DNA from: Maea johnstoni
Taxonomy: Eukaryota; Annelida; Polychaeta; Spionida; Magelonidae
Assembly (NCBI GenBank): GCA_963942565.1
Contig: OZ012686.1
Coordinates: 6,088,659 to 6,152,658 of the forward strand
DNA: 64,000 nt
Reading direction: 5' to 3'
Below are positions 52,727-64,000 of this stretch, piece by piece. The position numbers and the translations under genes are program-made. The notes under the pieces are model-generated. The model was not told the DNA's origin, searched no databases, and was given only the letters and a program-made list of their open reading frames with translations. Positions within the stretch are counted from its first letter, which is position 1; each line of letters opens with the position of its first letter.

Positions 52727-53943
52727 CTAAGCGTCCGAGTCGGGCATGGGTTCCGAGTCGGAGAAGGGGTCCGAATCGGAGATAAGGATGATCCCGTCAG
52801 CCGCATCCCGGTCTGCCATCTGCTGTCGCCGCATACCCTCCAACACCCCCCGATCAAAGGCCTTCCTCTCGAGGTCCATTCGGATTTCATCGATGCGCGC
52901 CTTGGTGAATTTCTCCAGGTATGTCATCAGTTCATCAGGGCTGGTTCTCACGATGGGGCTCAGCACGTTGGCATCGAAGGTGACACGACGAGGATGTTCG
53001 AAGACCTGTCCCCGCTGGACTGCTCTGATGTCGTAGGCTACCGCCAGGGTTCGCCTCACTTGGACTTGGTCTGTTTCTCTGTCTTCTACGGGTGGGAATA
53101 GGGCTAGGGTCTCGGGACTCCCCACCATCGTTCGCGGCTTCGAAGTCCGACCTCCGCTAAGCTCGTCCCACTGTAGTTTTAGGTCTTCCAGGCTTGTCGT
53201 CAGGGCGTCTATTTCTTCCTGCTTTCCGGCTGACTGCTCCTGGACAAGTCGGATTTCTTTCTCAGCTGTCGTCAGCTGCCGCTCCCGACGTTCTACTTGG
53301 TGCTGCATATGGTCGATCTCCAATCTGCAACTCTGCACCAGTTCTTGCGCTTCCTTGGCTTCTAGTCGGATCTCTGTTACTTGCTTCTGTAAAACCAGTC
53401 TCTCTTGGTCTTGGCAGTGGGCAGCCTGCATGGCTACCTTCGTGGCTTCTTTGTTGGCGTGCTTCTCTAGCCGGAGATCCTCTAGCGCCCTCTCGCAACA
53501 CTCTCGGTAGTTCTCTACGTCTTGTTCTGCTGCCCTCAGCCGCTCATCAAGCTGTTTCTTGGCTTCCTCAGCTTCTTCCATGTTGAGCAGGGTTTCGGCC
53601 AGCATGTGTTCGGTTACTTCTTGCTTCTTCTTATAACTGTCCGTTGCCTTCGCTGCTTCGATGCCAGCCCACTCTGCCATTTCTTGTCGGATGCTGGTCA
53701 CTTTCCGTCGCAGCTGCTGGATTGTTCGCCCATCGAAACGGCCCTCTGCTCAGCCTGGTTGGCTAGGGTGAGCGAGTCTCTCTGTGCTCTGCATCTATCG
53801 CTCAGCTCCTTATACTGCCGCTCTATTTCTGTCTCGTGCAACATCATCAGGTCGATTTTCTGTTCCATCTCTGCTTTTGTCTTCAGCGATACTTTGTGGC
53901 TTTCTTCGAGGGCACTGTACTTTTCTCTCCAGAGGTCTTCCAC
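52727..53943 (-). CDS. coiled-coil coding region downstream of pol (Ty3/gypsy)
   Basis: Frames here are Glu/Gln/Lys/Arg-rich with heptad-like spacing (EEAEEAKKQLDERLRAAEQD, RLVLQKQVTEIRLEAKEAQE), strongly suggesting a long coiled coil. The end is acidic (SDSDPFSDSEPMPDSDA). There is no membrane segment, so it is not an envelope protein in form. The function is unknown. Confidence 0.7.
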
Positions 53944-54339
53944 ATCTTACATTGACTGCGAAAGTTCTTCTTCGATGCCCTGGACACGCTGGGCCAGCGC
54001 ATCCCGCTCTGCCTCTGCCTTCCTCGCCCTGTCCGCATTAGCCTCGTACCGCACGTGAGCCGGTTGCACTCCGCGGGGATGGTCGTCTCGAGGGTAGCCT
54101 CCCGCTGCTCCTGGCTCTCTACCTTGGTACCAGTTATCGCCTCCCCCATATCTGCGTCTGTCGGTATCTCGCCTGCTTTCTTCTCGGGAGTTTCTGCGGG
54201 TGCGAGGTGGTGAAGGTGTTCTCGTTCGTTTCCTTGGTGGAGTCTCGTCTTCCCATCTTCTCGCCTCCATGCGATACATCGCACTCGCCGAAGTAGGCCG
54301 CACCATCGGGTCGAATGGTGTCGCTCCCCTCTCTGCTTG

Positions 54340-54729
54340 CTAGTATTTCTCCTCGTCGATCTCAAGGCGTCGGGCAAGGAAATCCGGGTCGTCGACGGCG
54401 CTAAACGGGTGCTCCGATGGGTAGAATGGGGCCCCAGGCACGATGTGTCCGTCTTCGACTGCATAGTACCCCTTTTTCCACTTGACTTGTATGCACTCGA
54501 GTTCTTCGGCATGATGTTTCATGTAGTGCATCTTCATCTCGGTAAAGTTGCAGTCTACGTACGTACACCGTCCGCCATGTCCCGTTCCCTTGTAGCTCAG
54601 ACACCTCCACGCGTGTATTCCCCTTCCATCGTGCAAGTCTAGGTTGTGTCGGCCCATATCTCGAAAATTCCTCTTGCAGATTCCGCAGTATCCCTCTTCT
54701 CGCAGCGAGTGTGTCGGCTGCATGCTCAT
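54340..54729 (-). CDS. zinc-finger-like coding region downstream of pol (Ty3/gypsy)
   Basis: A 129-residue frame contains CGICKRNFRDMGRHNLDLH and GGRCTYVDCNFTEMKMHYMK then HH, each with the spacing of a C2H2-type finger. It lies between pol and the coiled-coil region. Another short Arg-rich frame (53947-54306) lies between them. The role is unknown; nucleic-acid binding is an inference. Confidence 0.65.
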   Translation of the reverse strand: MSMQPTHSLREEGYCGICKRNFRDMGRHNLDLHDGRGIHAWRCLSYKGTGHGGRCTYVDCNFTEMKMHYMKHHAEELECIQVKWKKGYYAVEDGHIVPGAPFYPSEHPFSAVDDPDFLARRLEIDEEKY

Positions 54730-56007
54730 GTTGTTTTCTTTTGTGTTGGATGGCTTGTTGACAATAGGATTAGCGGCGATTAATTCGTGATGTGTTTGTT
54801 TCGCTCAGGCGTGAGATGAAGAATGGCGTCTTTCTGCTAACTGGGTCAATCCGGTGATGCGTTTCCGGGGGTGTGGCACCCCTTGGAGACATCTGATTGG
54901 TTCTCAGGTGACCTCTGCAACACTTGTTGTTTTTCGGACTCTTTCGCCGCCGCCATCCTCCACCATCACCACCGAAATACCCCAAGTCTCCTCGTTCTCC
55001 AGCCTCCACGTTCCCGCATTCCATTCAGTTACTGCTTGACTGCTTGCCATCAGCTCGGTTGGTTTCTATTTCGCCGCGCTGAGATTATTTCTGTACTTTC
55101 GCCCACGGCAAATTCCTCACTTCGCCAACTAGGTCAAACTCAGCTACTGCCGTGACGTCATTCGGGGACTCCCTCTCACGTGTGGGGAAACCCCTTGGTC
55201 TCCAGATGGGAACTCTCACTCGGCTTGTCAACACTCGACGCAGCAACAGGCACAATTCGCCGCTCTCCCCAGTCTCCATTCTCCAGCAGTTTCAAACGCC
55301 AGAGCGTCTCTATTTCCTCTCTCCAGCAACTTCCTAACGCCAGAGCGAATCTTCTTCTCTACTCCAGCGATTTCCTACGCCAGAGCGAATCTTCTTTTCT
55401 TCAGTTTTCGCACTTCAGAAATTTCTTTTGTCTTCACTGTTCTTGGTGGTCTGGATGATGCCGTCACCCTACTCCCCCTCTTCTTTTACGCTACAATCTC
55501 CTGATTGTTTTGGGATTTTTCTTCCGGATGTCCTCCTTTCTCGTTTCCATGGCAACCATTTCTCCCAGGTGTCATCATAAGGACTTTCTTTCGGACATTT
55601 TCTCTCCATCGTCTCTTCCTGCTGGTACTCAGGCGGCTGGTCACCTCTCCAAGTGGTCGAAATCACCATTCTTGAATATCGAGAGTACTTCCAGGATGGT
55701 TGCGCAATTTTGAATTTGGTGAGTTACTTCTTGGCACTCTTCCCACTCTTCGGAATGACTCCTCCTCCAGCTAGACGAATATTCTTCAGTCCTCACGGTG
55801 CATTAGCTTTTGAGTTGATGTCAGCATGATCCAGGGTTGTAGGAGTTATCCTTGTTGCTGGCTAGTCTTGCCATTTCCCCTGCTACCAGCCGGCACAGCA
55901 TATACACGCGTATTTCGTAGCTCGAATTTCAGTGTCTTGTCTTTCTCTATCCTTTACACTTCCATACGATCTCTCTCTGCCTTAGACCACCTGGTTTTCT
56001 TCACTTT
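54730..56007. other. non-coding stretch between pol and the extra region (Ty3/gypsy)
   Basis: No long frame is convincing. CGCCAGAGCGAATCTTCTTC-type units repeat at 55290-55400. Confidence 0.5.
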
Positions 56008-59000
56008 CTATGTACACCCATAGCGCTGCGGAGCTCTTCTTTCTCTCCGCCCTGAGGTTCTCTGGGAATTTTCTTTCTCTGGTCTCACGTCGGGTTGGTC
56101 ATCACCACTTTCGGAGTCTACCGATGTCGGAATCTCGTGTTCTCTCGGCTCATCCTCAGCTCCATCGGTGCTAGACCAATCCCCGGGCTTGACAAAGGTT
56201 ATCAGCCTCTCTCCATTGACCACTGCTCTCTTTCCTTTCTTGTCTTCTATTCGGTACGTCACGTCGGCCATCACGTCGATCACGGTATAGGGTCCCTTGC
56301 ACTTGTGTTCAAACTTGGCAGCTCTACCCTGTCTTCTAACCTTGGTGATCAGCCAGACTAAGTCTCCCACGTCTCTCCGGTGGCCCATTGCCCCCCGATC
56401 GTGCTGCAGTTTCTGTCGTCGCATTGCTTGACCGGTGACTTCTCTGGCCCGTCGGTGGACTTTAGCCAATTTCTCTCGGAGGTCCCAAGTGTGCTTCAGC
56501 TCGTCCTGCTCCACCAGGCTGGTGGGCAACTCGGACATGGTGAGTGCCAACGGGACGGTCATCTCTCTTCCAAACAGCATCATGTGTGGAGTCTGTTGGG
56601 TAGTCTCGTGCACACTGGATCTGTAAGCCATCAGGGTGAGGGGTAGGATTTTATCCCAGTTGTCGTGTTCTTCTCCTATCAGGCTTCTGCTCATGGCTCC
56701 CATCGTACGGTTGAACCTCTCCACCATTCCATTTCCCTCAGGGTGGTAGGCAGTTGTTCTTGTCTTGCGTATTCCCAGCAATCTGCACACCTCCTGGAAC
56801 AGCGTACTCTCGAAGTTTCTTCCCTGATCACTGTGGATGGAGACAGGAGTACCATATCTGCTGACGAAGTCGTTCACAAGGGCCTCGGCTACCGTCTCGG
56901 CTGTCTCGTCCGGCAAGGCATAGGCTTCTACCCACTTGGTAAAATAACAAGTGATGACTAGGATCTTCGAGTTCCCTCTGGCTGTCTCAGGCAGCGGTCC
57001 ATACATGTCTATGGCGATTCTCTCAAAGGGCGTCCCCGATCTCACAATGGTCATAGGATTCTTCCTGGTCCTGCCTCCCGGTCCCTTGGCTCTGACGCAG
57101 ACCCCGCACTGGGCCAGCCAACTCCTGACGTCAGCTCGCATGTCATACCAGAAGTACTTCTCATGCAGACGCGCCACCGTTCGTTTCACTCCCAGATGAG
57201 CCATCCACCTTTCGCCGTGGGCTTGCTGTAGGAACTCTTTCCGCTTGCTCCTCGGAACCAGCACTTGAGTGTGAACTTTCGCTCCGTCGGAACTCTCCCA
57301 CTTTCTGTAGATGACACCCTCTCTCATCTTCAGGCGTTGCCATTCTCCCCAGTAGGACTTGGTGGCCAAGCTGTGTTCGGATATCTCGTTCCACCTGGGT
57401 CTCTCTTCTCCACTGGCCAACCTAGTCCAGATCGGCGCGATGTCGGGGTCTTCCTTCTGTAATTCTCTCCACTCAGCATTCGTCCACAGCGGCTGTATAG
57501 TGACCGCTGCCACCCTGTGGTTTTCCTCTGGACGAAGGCAGGTGATGTCTTCTTCCACCTCTTCAGGTGATTCACTCTCTGTACTCTTGATTTCGGGGTC
57601 GCCACTGTCGGAGCTTCTCCCCCTCTCTGGTTGTTCGTTTGGTCGTCTGCTCAAGCCGTCGGCGTTACCGTGACTCCTGCCAGCTCTGTGCACAATTTCC
57701 TTGTTGAACTCTGCCAGGGTATTCTGCCACCTGGCCCACATTCCCGTGGCGTCTTTGAAGGTTTGCAACCACCTCAAGGCGGCGTGATCTGTGCGTAGCT
57801 TGAACTTTCTTCCTATCAGGTAGTGCCGGAAATACTTGCAGTAGAAAACCACCGCCAACAGCTCTCTCTTGGTCACGCTGTAGTTCCTCTCCGACTTGCT
57901 CAGCCCCCGACTTGCATATGCTATGGGTCTCTCTACGCCGTCTTGCATCTGCGACAATACCGCCCCGATTCCTGTGGCACTGGCGTCGGTATCTAGGATG
58001 AAGTCTTCCTCACTGCTAGGGTAAGCTAGGATGGGTGCCTCCACCAATTTCTTCCGCAGTGTCTCGAAGGCAACCTGGCATTCGGTGGTCCACAAGAAGG
58101 GTCTGTTCTTCTCCGTCAGCCTATGCAGGGGACGGGCAATTGTCCCGAAATTCTGTACAAACCTCCTGTAGTACGATGCAGTCCCCAGGAAGCTGCGTAC
58201 CTCTGTCTGCGTGGTGGGCACTGGCCACTCCCTCACGGTCTCGATCTTCTCAGGGTCCGTCATGACTCCCTCCTCCGTCACCACGTGCCCCAGGTAGTGT
58301 ACTCTCTTCTGGAATAAGCGACACTTGCTGGGCTTGAGCTTCATTCCCGCCTGTCCTATTCTGCTCAGGATTGCATCCAGGCGGTCCAGGGTCTGCTGCT
58401 CTGTTTTCCCGAAGATGATGACGTCATCCAGGTAGATGAGGCAGGTTTCCCACTGTAGTCCCGACAGCACTGTTTCCATCAGCCGCTCGAAAGTACCGGG
58501 TGCTGTACTCAAGCCAAAGGGCATGACCTTCCAGGAATACAACCCCCCGCTGGTGATAAACGCGGACTTCTCTTGTGCACTCTTGGACATTCCCACCTGC
58601 CAGTAGCCGCTGGCCAGGTCGAGGGTACAAAACCATTTGCTTCCTCCCAAGGCATCCAGTGAATCGTCGATTCTGGGCAAGGGGTAGGCGTCCTGGATAG
58701 TGTGGCTGTTCAGACGTCGGTAGTCTATGCACAGACGGGTCGTGTTGTCTTTCTTTTTCACCATCACCACTGGTGCCGCCCACGGGCTTGCCGATGGCTC
58801 TATCAGGTCCCTCTTCAGCAGGTCGTCTACTATTTCCTTAGCTTCCGTCTGTTTCCAAAACGGGAACCTTCTGGCCGGCTGTCGCAGTGGTCGCAGGTCT
58901 GGGGGTGTCCTGATCTATTGTTGGACCAAGTGCGTCCGCCCCAGGTTGTCTGGCCCGCTAGCAAAAGCACTCTGGTGTTTGGTCAGCAGCTCAGCCAGTT

Positions 59001-59322
59001 TCTTCTTCCCTTCCGACGACAGGTTCTCACTTCCATCCTTGCACAATGGCCGCAGGAAGTCGGGCATCTTTTCTGTACATCTTTTCTTCTCTGGTTCTTT
59101 CTTGGCTTCCACGGGGACGGGTGGCTCTCCGGCCACCGGGGTCACTACTCCTGCTGGCGTGCCCTTGTAGATCGTGATAGGTTCGCTGGTGGTATTGAGG
59201 AGTCGGATGGGTATATAATCTTTGCCCACATCCACCAGTGCTTTCCCCACCATGACGCCCCTCTGCCCCATCTTCCCCTTCAAACTAGGTTCCACTAATC
59301 CTGATCCTCTTACTTTCTCCAA
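56008..59322 (-). CDS. pol: Ty3/gypsy pol: reverse transcriptase, RNase H, integrase
   Basis: RT shows [37 protein letters not shown] and CLIYLDDVIIF. RNase H shows FILDTDASATGIGAVLSQ. Integrase has an HHCC finger (HGERWMAHLGVKRT...CGVCVRAKG), the DDE core (AIDMYGPLPE, IHSDQGRNFES, AYHPEGNGMVERFNR) and a GPY/F-type module (KCKGPYTVIDV). RT before integrase is the Ty3/gypsy order. The upstream part (58915-59322) carries the linker between protease and RT. Confidence 0.93.
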
Positions 59323-59467
59323 TTCTTTCGTGCGGCCGCAGATATACCCCGTGGTTAGGATTTCCTTTCGGGGGGGGGGGTATCACCACTGTTCTGTCCG
59401 CCAGCACCTTGCAACACTTCGACAGCCCTGATATTCTCTGGCTGATGTAGGGGACTGTTTTTCCTCC

Positions 59468-59791
59468 CTAGAACTCGACTTGTTGAGTATGATGGTTCAC
59501 CATTATTCCGCCTGCTCTCTGTAATCCTATTCCTAACACGACGTCATCGGCTATCTCAGCTATCATGAAGTGTCCCACCAATATCGTTCCACACAAATCC
59601 ACTTCCAGTTCCACTTCTCCCCGAACTGCCACCGGTGACTTGTCGATGGAGACTAGCCTCTCTCTGCACTCCCTCAGGGCTAGGTCGTTCCTATTCGGGT
59701 GGTTTAGGTAGACTTCTGGTGAGATAATCGACTTCGTGGCTCCAATATACAACAGGCACTCATACTCCTTCCCTCCTATCTTTCCAATCAT
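59468..59791 (-). CDS. Ty3/gypsy aspartic protease region
   Basis: The frame (MIGKIGGKEYECLLYIGATK then SIISPEVY) aligns with retroviral-type protease by position and by the hydrophobic-hydrophobic-Gly pattern near VLGIGLQRAGG. It lies between gag and RT as expected. Confidence 0.65.
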   Translation of the reverse strand: MIGKIGGKEYECLLYIGATKSIISPEVYLNHPNRNDLALRECRERLVSIDKSPVAVRGEVELEVDLCGTILVGHFMIAEIADDVVLGIGLQRAGGIMVNHHTQQVEF

Positions 59792-59844
59792 GTAGGGGCT
59801 CCCCTCATCCTCTCCGTCGAAGTGTATCTTTCTGGGCGTCTGTC

Positions 59845-61576
59845 CTACTCCTCCTGTGCCGGCCCTTCTGCCCCGGGGGCGGCACCTTGCCTGTTTCCCG
59901 AACCGGTCTTGTTGGGACAGTCTCTCGCCATATGGCCTGGCTGTTGGCAGCTATAACACAGGAACGGCCTCCGTTGTCCACCAGCACCCTCCCATCTTTT
60001 AGGCTGCAACTTCAGGACGAGTTCCTCCAAGGCCTCTAACTTCGCTTGTATGGTGTTCTCTGCAGTGGGTGTCACTGTCCCCACCTGTCTTGCTACCGTA
60101 GTCAGCAGGGGTTTTCCCTTCGGTTCCTTCGCGCTACGCCCGCTCTCCGTGCCCTCATACTTGATGGCTAGGTGCACGGCTTCCTCCAGGGTCTGGGCAT
60201 CCCCTCTGGCGGTCAAACGCTGTATCTTCTCATCCGCAATCATCTCGATGAACGCCTTCTTCATTAGACGATCCTTCAACTTCCCTTCTGCGTCGGGATA
60301 GGCCAGGGTGAACAGCCTCTTACACACGTCACCCAACTCCTGCAGACTCTCCTCTGGCTTCTGGCGACGCTGTGCTAACACCATGGCGTGTTTCTCGGCC
60401 TGGTCATCCGATGCGTAGCGCTGGTCAAGGACCCTGACGATGTTTCTGTACGAGGATCTCTCGGCGTCGGACAGGTGCTGCACAACCCGCTGGGCTCCTC
60501 CCTTCATAGCCGCAATAAGGCACAGACTCTTCTCGCTGTCGCTCCACTTGTTGAGCCTCGCTGTCACCTCGAAGTGCATGCGATAATCCACCCATGCCTC
60601 GCTCACCCCGTCAAAGCGGTCCAACCCGGGCGTTTCGCCAGTGCTCTGATGTCCTCGGCCGGTGGGGCTCGCCCGTTCCCTCTACCCGCGCTGCCATGGC
60701 CCGCTGTGTCTCCGCTATCGTCTTCAACGTTCCTCCCATCAGGGCCGCCATGTCTGCTATCACCTGCTCCATACCAATCGGCTCTCTCTCTCGCGGTGAC
60801 TCTGTACCTCGGGCCGGGGCTGTCGTCCGCCCTGCCCCCACAATTCCCCTCCTGGGAAAGTCAATCACCCCAGAGCTGCTACTGGCTAACGGCACTTCCA
60901 TCACGGGCACCGTAGTGTCCAACGAGGCGTTGACCGCTCCTCTTCTACTCGCCGAGGGATGGCCTGGTGGTGCTCGTGTACCGCAATCAGCTTCTGTCCT
61001 CTGCTCGGCTCTGGAGGTCACCCGCTCCTCTGTGACGTCACGGCGCGGTCGATCTGGCGCCACCGACTCTGCATCTGACGACGAATCTCCCGCCTCCCCC
61101 TTGCTCTCTTTCTGAAGAACCGCGTGTCTCTCGGCTACCGGTCGCTCGGATGGCCACTCTGTCTCTCGGGTTGCACCAAATGAACAATCTGCTGACATAA
61201 AATCGTCCAAACGGGCACCCGAGATCTGTTCACTGAAAGTTTTAACGGTTCGCTCAGGCGTAAGATAGGTTCGCTTTATGCGTTCGGGATAGGTTCGCTC
61301 AATGCGTAAGGAATCGGTTCGCTCAGGCGTAAGATAGGTTCGCTTTATGCGTGGTCTGGGCGATAATTCTGTTTCTTGAGGTGGGCTCAATGCCACTTTT
61401 GGTGAATGTTCTCGCCCAAACTCCGGCCCCGATCTGTTGGCCGCCGCCATCGCCAGTGACTGCGCCGCCAGCCACGGCTGCGTGATGTCTACCCCCTCGA
61501 GCTGCAACGCACCGTCCGCCTGTTCCTCCACCACCTCGACAATTTGCTTTCGTTCCGCTTCACCTTCCATCCCCAC
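59845..61576 (-). CDS. gag: Ty3/gypsy gag region with CCHC zinc knuckle
   Basis: The downstream part has a capsid-like stretch (WVDYRMHFEVTARLNKWSDS, VLDQRYASDDQAEKHAMVLA) and the knuckle CYSCQQPGHMARDC. The upstream part (60611-61576) is low-complexity and includes repeated IKRTYLTPERT units encoded by the TTCGCTCAGGCGTAAGAT tandem repeats. Confidence 0.85.
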
Positions 61577-61683
61577 TGATTATTACCACCAACTGTGAGT
61601 TCGTTCCGACAAAAAGTTTCGAGAATTTCGCCGATAGTGTTAGACACTATCCCACCGCTGTCACCAAAGAAGAGTGTGCTATA

Positions 61684-62514
61684 TGTAGCGGAATGGATCC
61701 CTGGCCGAAGGAATGATCCGACTAACATACAGAATCACCTTACTTAAATAAAAGGTTTCTTAGTTCTCTCTTTAAATGAAATAAAGCTCAGTTGGGTTTC
61801 TGACTCTGACAATAACGCTTAGCGAAGGTTGGGGATGGATGTGGTGTTGAAGAGAAGACGGGACAAGCAAGTACAAATCAACAATACAGTTTAATCATCA
61901 CAGTACACTATACATACCACCGCACTCGTTCTCTGTACAGCAACATCAACACAATAAGTCCACTCAATGTAAATGACTATCTCGACATCACAAGTCCACA
62001 AAAAGTTTTTGATCTCTCTGGTATCTTGTCTCAATGTCTGGTAAATCCCGATGTGAATACACACTCTGCTCAGCTACAGTTCCTCTCTATGCTGTCATCA
62101 TAATCCTCACTAAGTACACATAATCATCCGTCGAACAGCTTCAGTCTCTATCTGGCTACTTGACCTTGTAATCGTTACTCCCTGGGTAGTCTAAATCCAG
62201 TTCTCAAGCACCTTAATCCACTTGTAAACACTTCTATCTTTAACTCTCTTCCTCCTACTTCCACTCTACTCTAACACTATTCCAAGACTGACGTGATTTC
62301 GAATCTAACCTAGTTTCCCGCCCTTCCTTCCAATCGCACGCGCGGTACATTAATCGTTGAGGCCGCACGAGCGCTACGTCACAGAGCACTCGAAATAACT
62401 AGATACTTTGTAGCACATCTAAATGCCAGGCTCTGCGAAGGCGGAGACCCAGCTTACAATAATAGAAGTGACGGAACATGACCTGTTTCTTAGCCCTGGG
62501 GTCATTCCGTCACA
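61684..62514 (-). repeat. 5' LTR of the Ty3/gypsy element
   Basis: It is 831 bp and nearly identical to 50636-51466. On the - strand its inner side is followed by TATAGCACACTCTTC and then TTTGGTGACAGCGGTGGGAT, where a primer binding site would be expected. Confidence 0.95.
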
Positions 62515-62621
62515 ATACATATGACACATACTTGATATGAATGGGACTGGGACCAAGCATATTGTCCGTCATAGACAAAAGTCTGTGGTTCATTGGTCCG
62601 TCATATCCAAGTTCACATGTA

Positions 62622-62990
62622 TATTGATTGGTGCGATAAGGAATGGATTAAATCCAGTGATTCCTCTAAAACCGATCGCGATGTATGCGATTTTCTAACA
62701 GATATGTTTAAAGGGGGCCATTCCGCTATTGTGATCTCAGGGTCCATTTCAACCTTAAACAAATGGCACAGGAAGGTTCATGGGAAACGTTTATGTGAAT
62801 TGGAGGAACTTAAGAACAGGAAAGCAACTGCTATTCAGAGGCCTTCGAGGAGGGTTCAGTTCAAGGCTTGGAATTTGTCATTGGTGCTACAAAGTGTGAC
62901 GAGGGAACTGTTTGAACCTATGATCAGTGCTCCAATGAAATATCTATCTTATAAAACTGCGTTTCTAGAGGCAGCAGTAACGTCTAGATG
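62622..62990 (+). pseudogene. DIRS-like fragment, downstream recombinase part
   Basis: YIDWCDKEWIKSSD and FKAWNLSLVLQSVTRELFEP with YKTAFLEAAVTSR are recognisable tyrosine-recombinase blocks. They belong to the same old element as 49395-50557, separated by the MITE and the Ty3/gypsy element. It is old and incomplete. Confidence 0.65.
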
Positions 62991-63089
62991 ATGTAGTGAA
63001 ATAGCGAATAGGAATTTTCTCAGGAGCTGAAAAATATTCTGGTGTATGCCATAATAAAGGATGGTGCAGGTGTGCACGACAGAAAAAAA

Positions 63090-63420
63090 ATTCCACTGTT
63101 TTTCCAAGAATAGCAGAAAAAATTGCCATCTTTTTCCAAAAACAGCAGAAAAATATGCGACAAAATATTTAAAAAAAAATTTCCCAAAAACAGATTTTTT
63201 AAAAAGATATATTGTCGACTATTTTTCTGCTGTTTTTGGGAAAAGGTAAGAATAGGTGACAAAATATTTTCAAAAGAAATTCAGATGTAAATAGCAGAAT
63301 TAAAAAAAAATTAAACTTTGTCACCTATTTTTCTGCTGTTTTCAGAAAGTGTTGTAAAATTAATTTTCTTCTTCTGTTTTTCAAAAACTGGAATTTTTTT
63401 GTTTCTTTCTGTCGTTTTCC
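63090..63420. repeat. A/T-rich inverted and direct repeats around TTTTTCTGCTGTTTTTGG
   Basis: CCAAAAACAGCAGAAAAATA (63136) and its complement TATTTTTCTGCTGTTTTTGG (63219-63239) form a hairpin. Further direct copies of TTTTCTGCTGTTTT follow at 63329, along with paired GGTGACAAAATATT and TTTGTCACC. No coding potential was seen. Confidence 0.6.
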
Positions 63421-63644
63421 AGAAATACAGCGGAAATTAAATTTTGTTTAGTGGAGGCAAACAAATTAACATTTGATTTGCTTTTACAGGTCACCTAACT
63501 AACATTATCATAACAATTTTGCTGCTGAGGGGTAAAATTTAGGAAGAATTTCCCCGGGGGAATTACACTAGGAAATACTACAGGAAATATTTTAAAAATG
63601 ACAACTATTCGAATGCATGTTAAGGCAGCCGAATGAATGAATGA

Positions 63645-64000
63645 ATGCGCCGGTCTTAAAACGAGTGGATGATTTTGCCCGTTCATTTCATAAAAACAAT
63701 ATCTCGTATATCACTTCAAATGTTATTCTATTGCTCATTTTATCACATACAGTTAGATTATATCACAAATGAGATCAAATTTGATAATTTATTCGTATTA
63801 TGAAAGTAGCCAGTACTATCAATTGGCTGAATAAGGTGGCCGGGTGTCTACCGGGTTATATAAAAATATAAATTGAACGCTGCCAGTGTCAGAGAACAAC
63901 ATGGCCATGGGCTTCTGTCTGTTATTGGGCATCATTAAATAACTGTTTATTCTTGTATGCTTGGATTATTTACCGATCAGACTAATCATGGCAGCACACA
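63645..64000 (+). repeat. dispersed repeat, empty-site paralogue of the 21.6/23.3 kb locus
   Basis: GCGCCGGTCTTAAAACGAGT, GGATGATTTTGCCCGTTC and onward match 21570-21596 joined to 23264-23600, without the 1.67 kb insertion. It continues to the window edge. Confidence 0.75.

Larger units (their letters stand above)
50636..62514 (-). mobile_element. Ty3/gypsy LTR retrotransposon, young, nearly whole
   Basis: Length is 11.88 kb with two 831-bp LTRs and a 4-bp target duplication ATAC on both sides. In coding (-) order it has gag with a CCHC knuckle, protease, reverse transcriptase, RNase H, integrase, and then a further 1.9 kb of coding-type sequence downstream of pol. LTR divergence of about 0.2% means a very recent insertion. 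It is richer in GC than the host sequence. It looks nearly whole, with at most a few breaks. Confidence 0.95.
50560..62619. mobile_element. ~180-bp Tc1/mariner-type MITE, split by a Ty3/gypsy element
   Basis: The left tip is CAGGTGAACTTGGATATGAC and the right tip is the inverted GTCATATCCAAGTTCACATG, flanked by TA (50558-50559 and 62620-62621). Only 50560-50635 and 62515-62619 belong to the MITE; the middle is the LTR element. GTCTGTCATAT and GTCCGTCATA words recur inside. It had inserted in the recombinase region of the DIRS-like fragment. Confidence 0.75.

Noticed and set aside
52727-54729. Envelope gene of an errantivirus-like element
   Set aside because: The region has no signal peptide, membrane segment or fusion-like motif; it is coiled coil and zinc-finger-like instead.

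Overview
The window is AT-rich, intron-rich eukaryotic DNA from an animal. It carries two recognisable host loci and one small unrecognised one, and is otherwise crowded with mobile elements of many classes: Ty3/gypsy, DIRS-like, Penelope-like, a foldback element, Tc1/mariner-type and TTAA-type MITEs, and SINE/LINE tails. That mix, together with a MOGAT-type lipid gene, suits a marine invertebrate. A non-vertebrate deuterostome such as a lancelet, hemichordate or echinoderm is my best guess; the species cannot be fixed from the sequence.

Layout: (1) 1618-3343, a small two-exon + strand gene of unknown function. (2) 6574-18570, a four-exon - strand acyltransferase gene of the DGAT2/MOGAT family, closest in motifs to MOGAT2; all four exons join in phase to 343 residues. 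Its introns hold many repeats. (3) 18.6-26.2 kb, a gene-poor zone with a tRNA-like SINE, several MITEs, and a 1.67 kb insertion built mostly from a tandemly repeated 18-bp palindrome and an (AT)n tract. (4) 26.2-45.8 kb, a + strand G-patch gene in which an exon pair (A+B) exists in four tandem copies; all junctions are phase-compatible and the last copy runs into an RGG-rich C-terminus. The first A exon is split by a 12.3 kb foldback insertion (27063-39404), which itself contains a near-complete 6.8 kb DIRS-like element (28935-35750). (5) 47.3-50.6 kb and 62.6-63.0 kb, decayed Penelope-like and DIRS-like fragments. (6) 50636-62514, a young Ty3/gypsy element with 831-bp LTRs on the - strand, inserted in a Tc1/mariner-type MITE that had itself inserted in the DIRS-like fragment. 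(7) 63.6-64.0 kb, a diverged paralogue of the sequence around 21.6 and 23.3 kb.

The most unusual signals are: the in-frame tandem A+B exon pairs encoding repeated G-patch domains; the foldback insertion whose pre-insertion state can be read from the sister copies; and a family of tiny palindromic insertions (33 bp, 46 bp, and a 1.67 kb relative) with CAGGAACTA-type ends and 7-bp target duplications, two of which have empty-site paralogues in this same window. Coding calls for host exons rest on splice signals, phase and family motifs read by eye; no searches were run.
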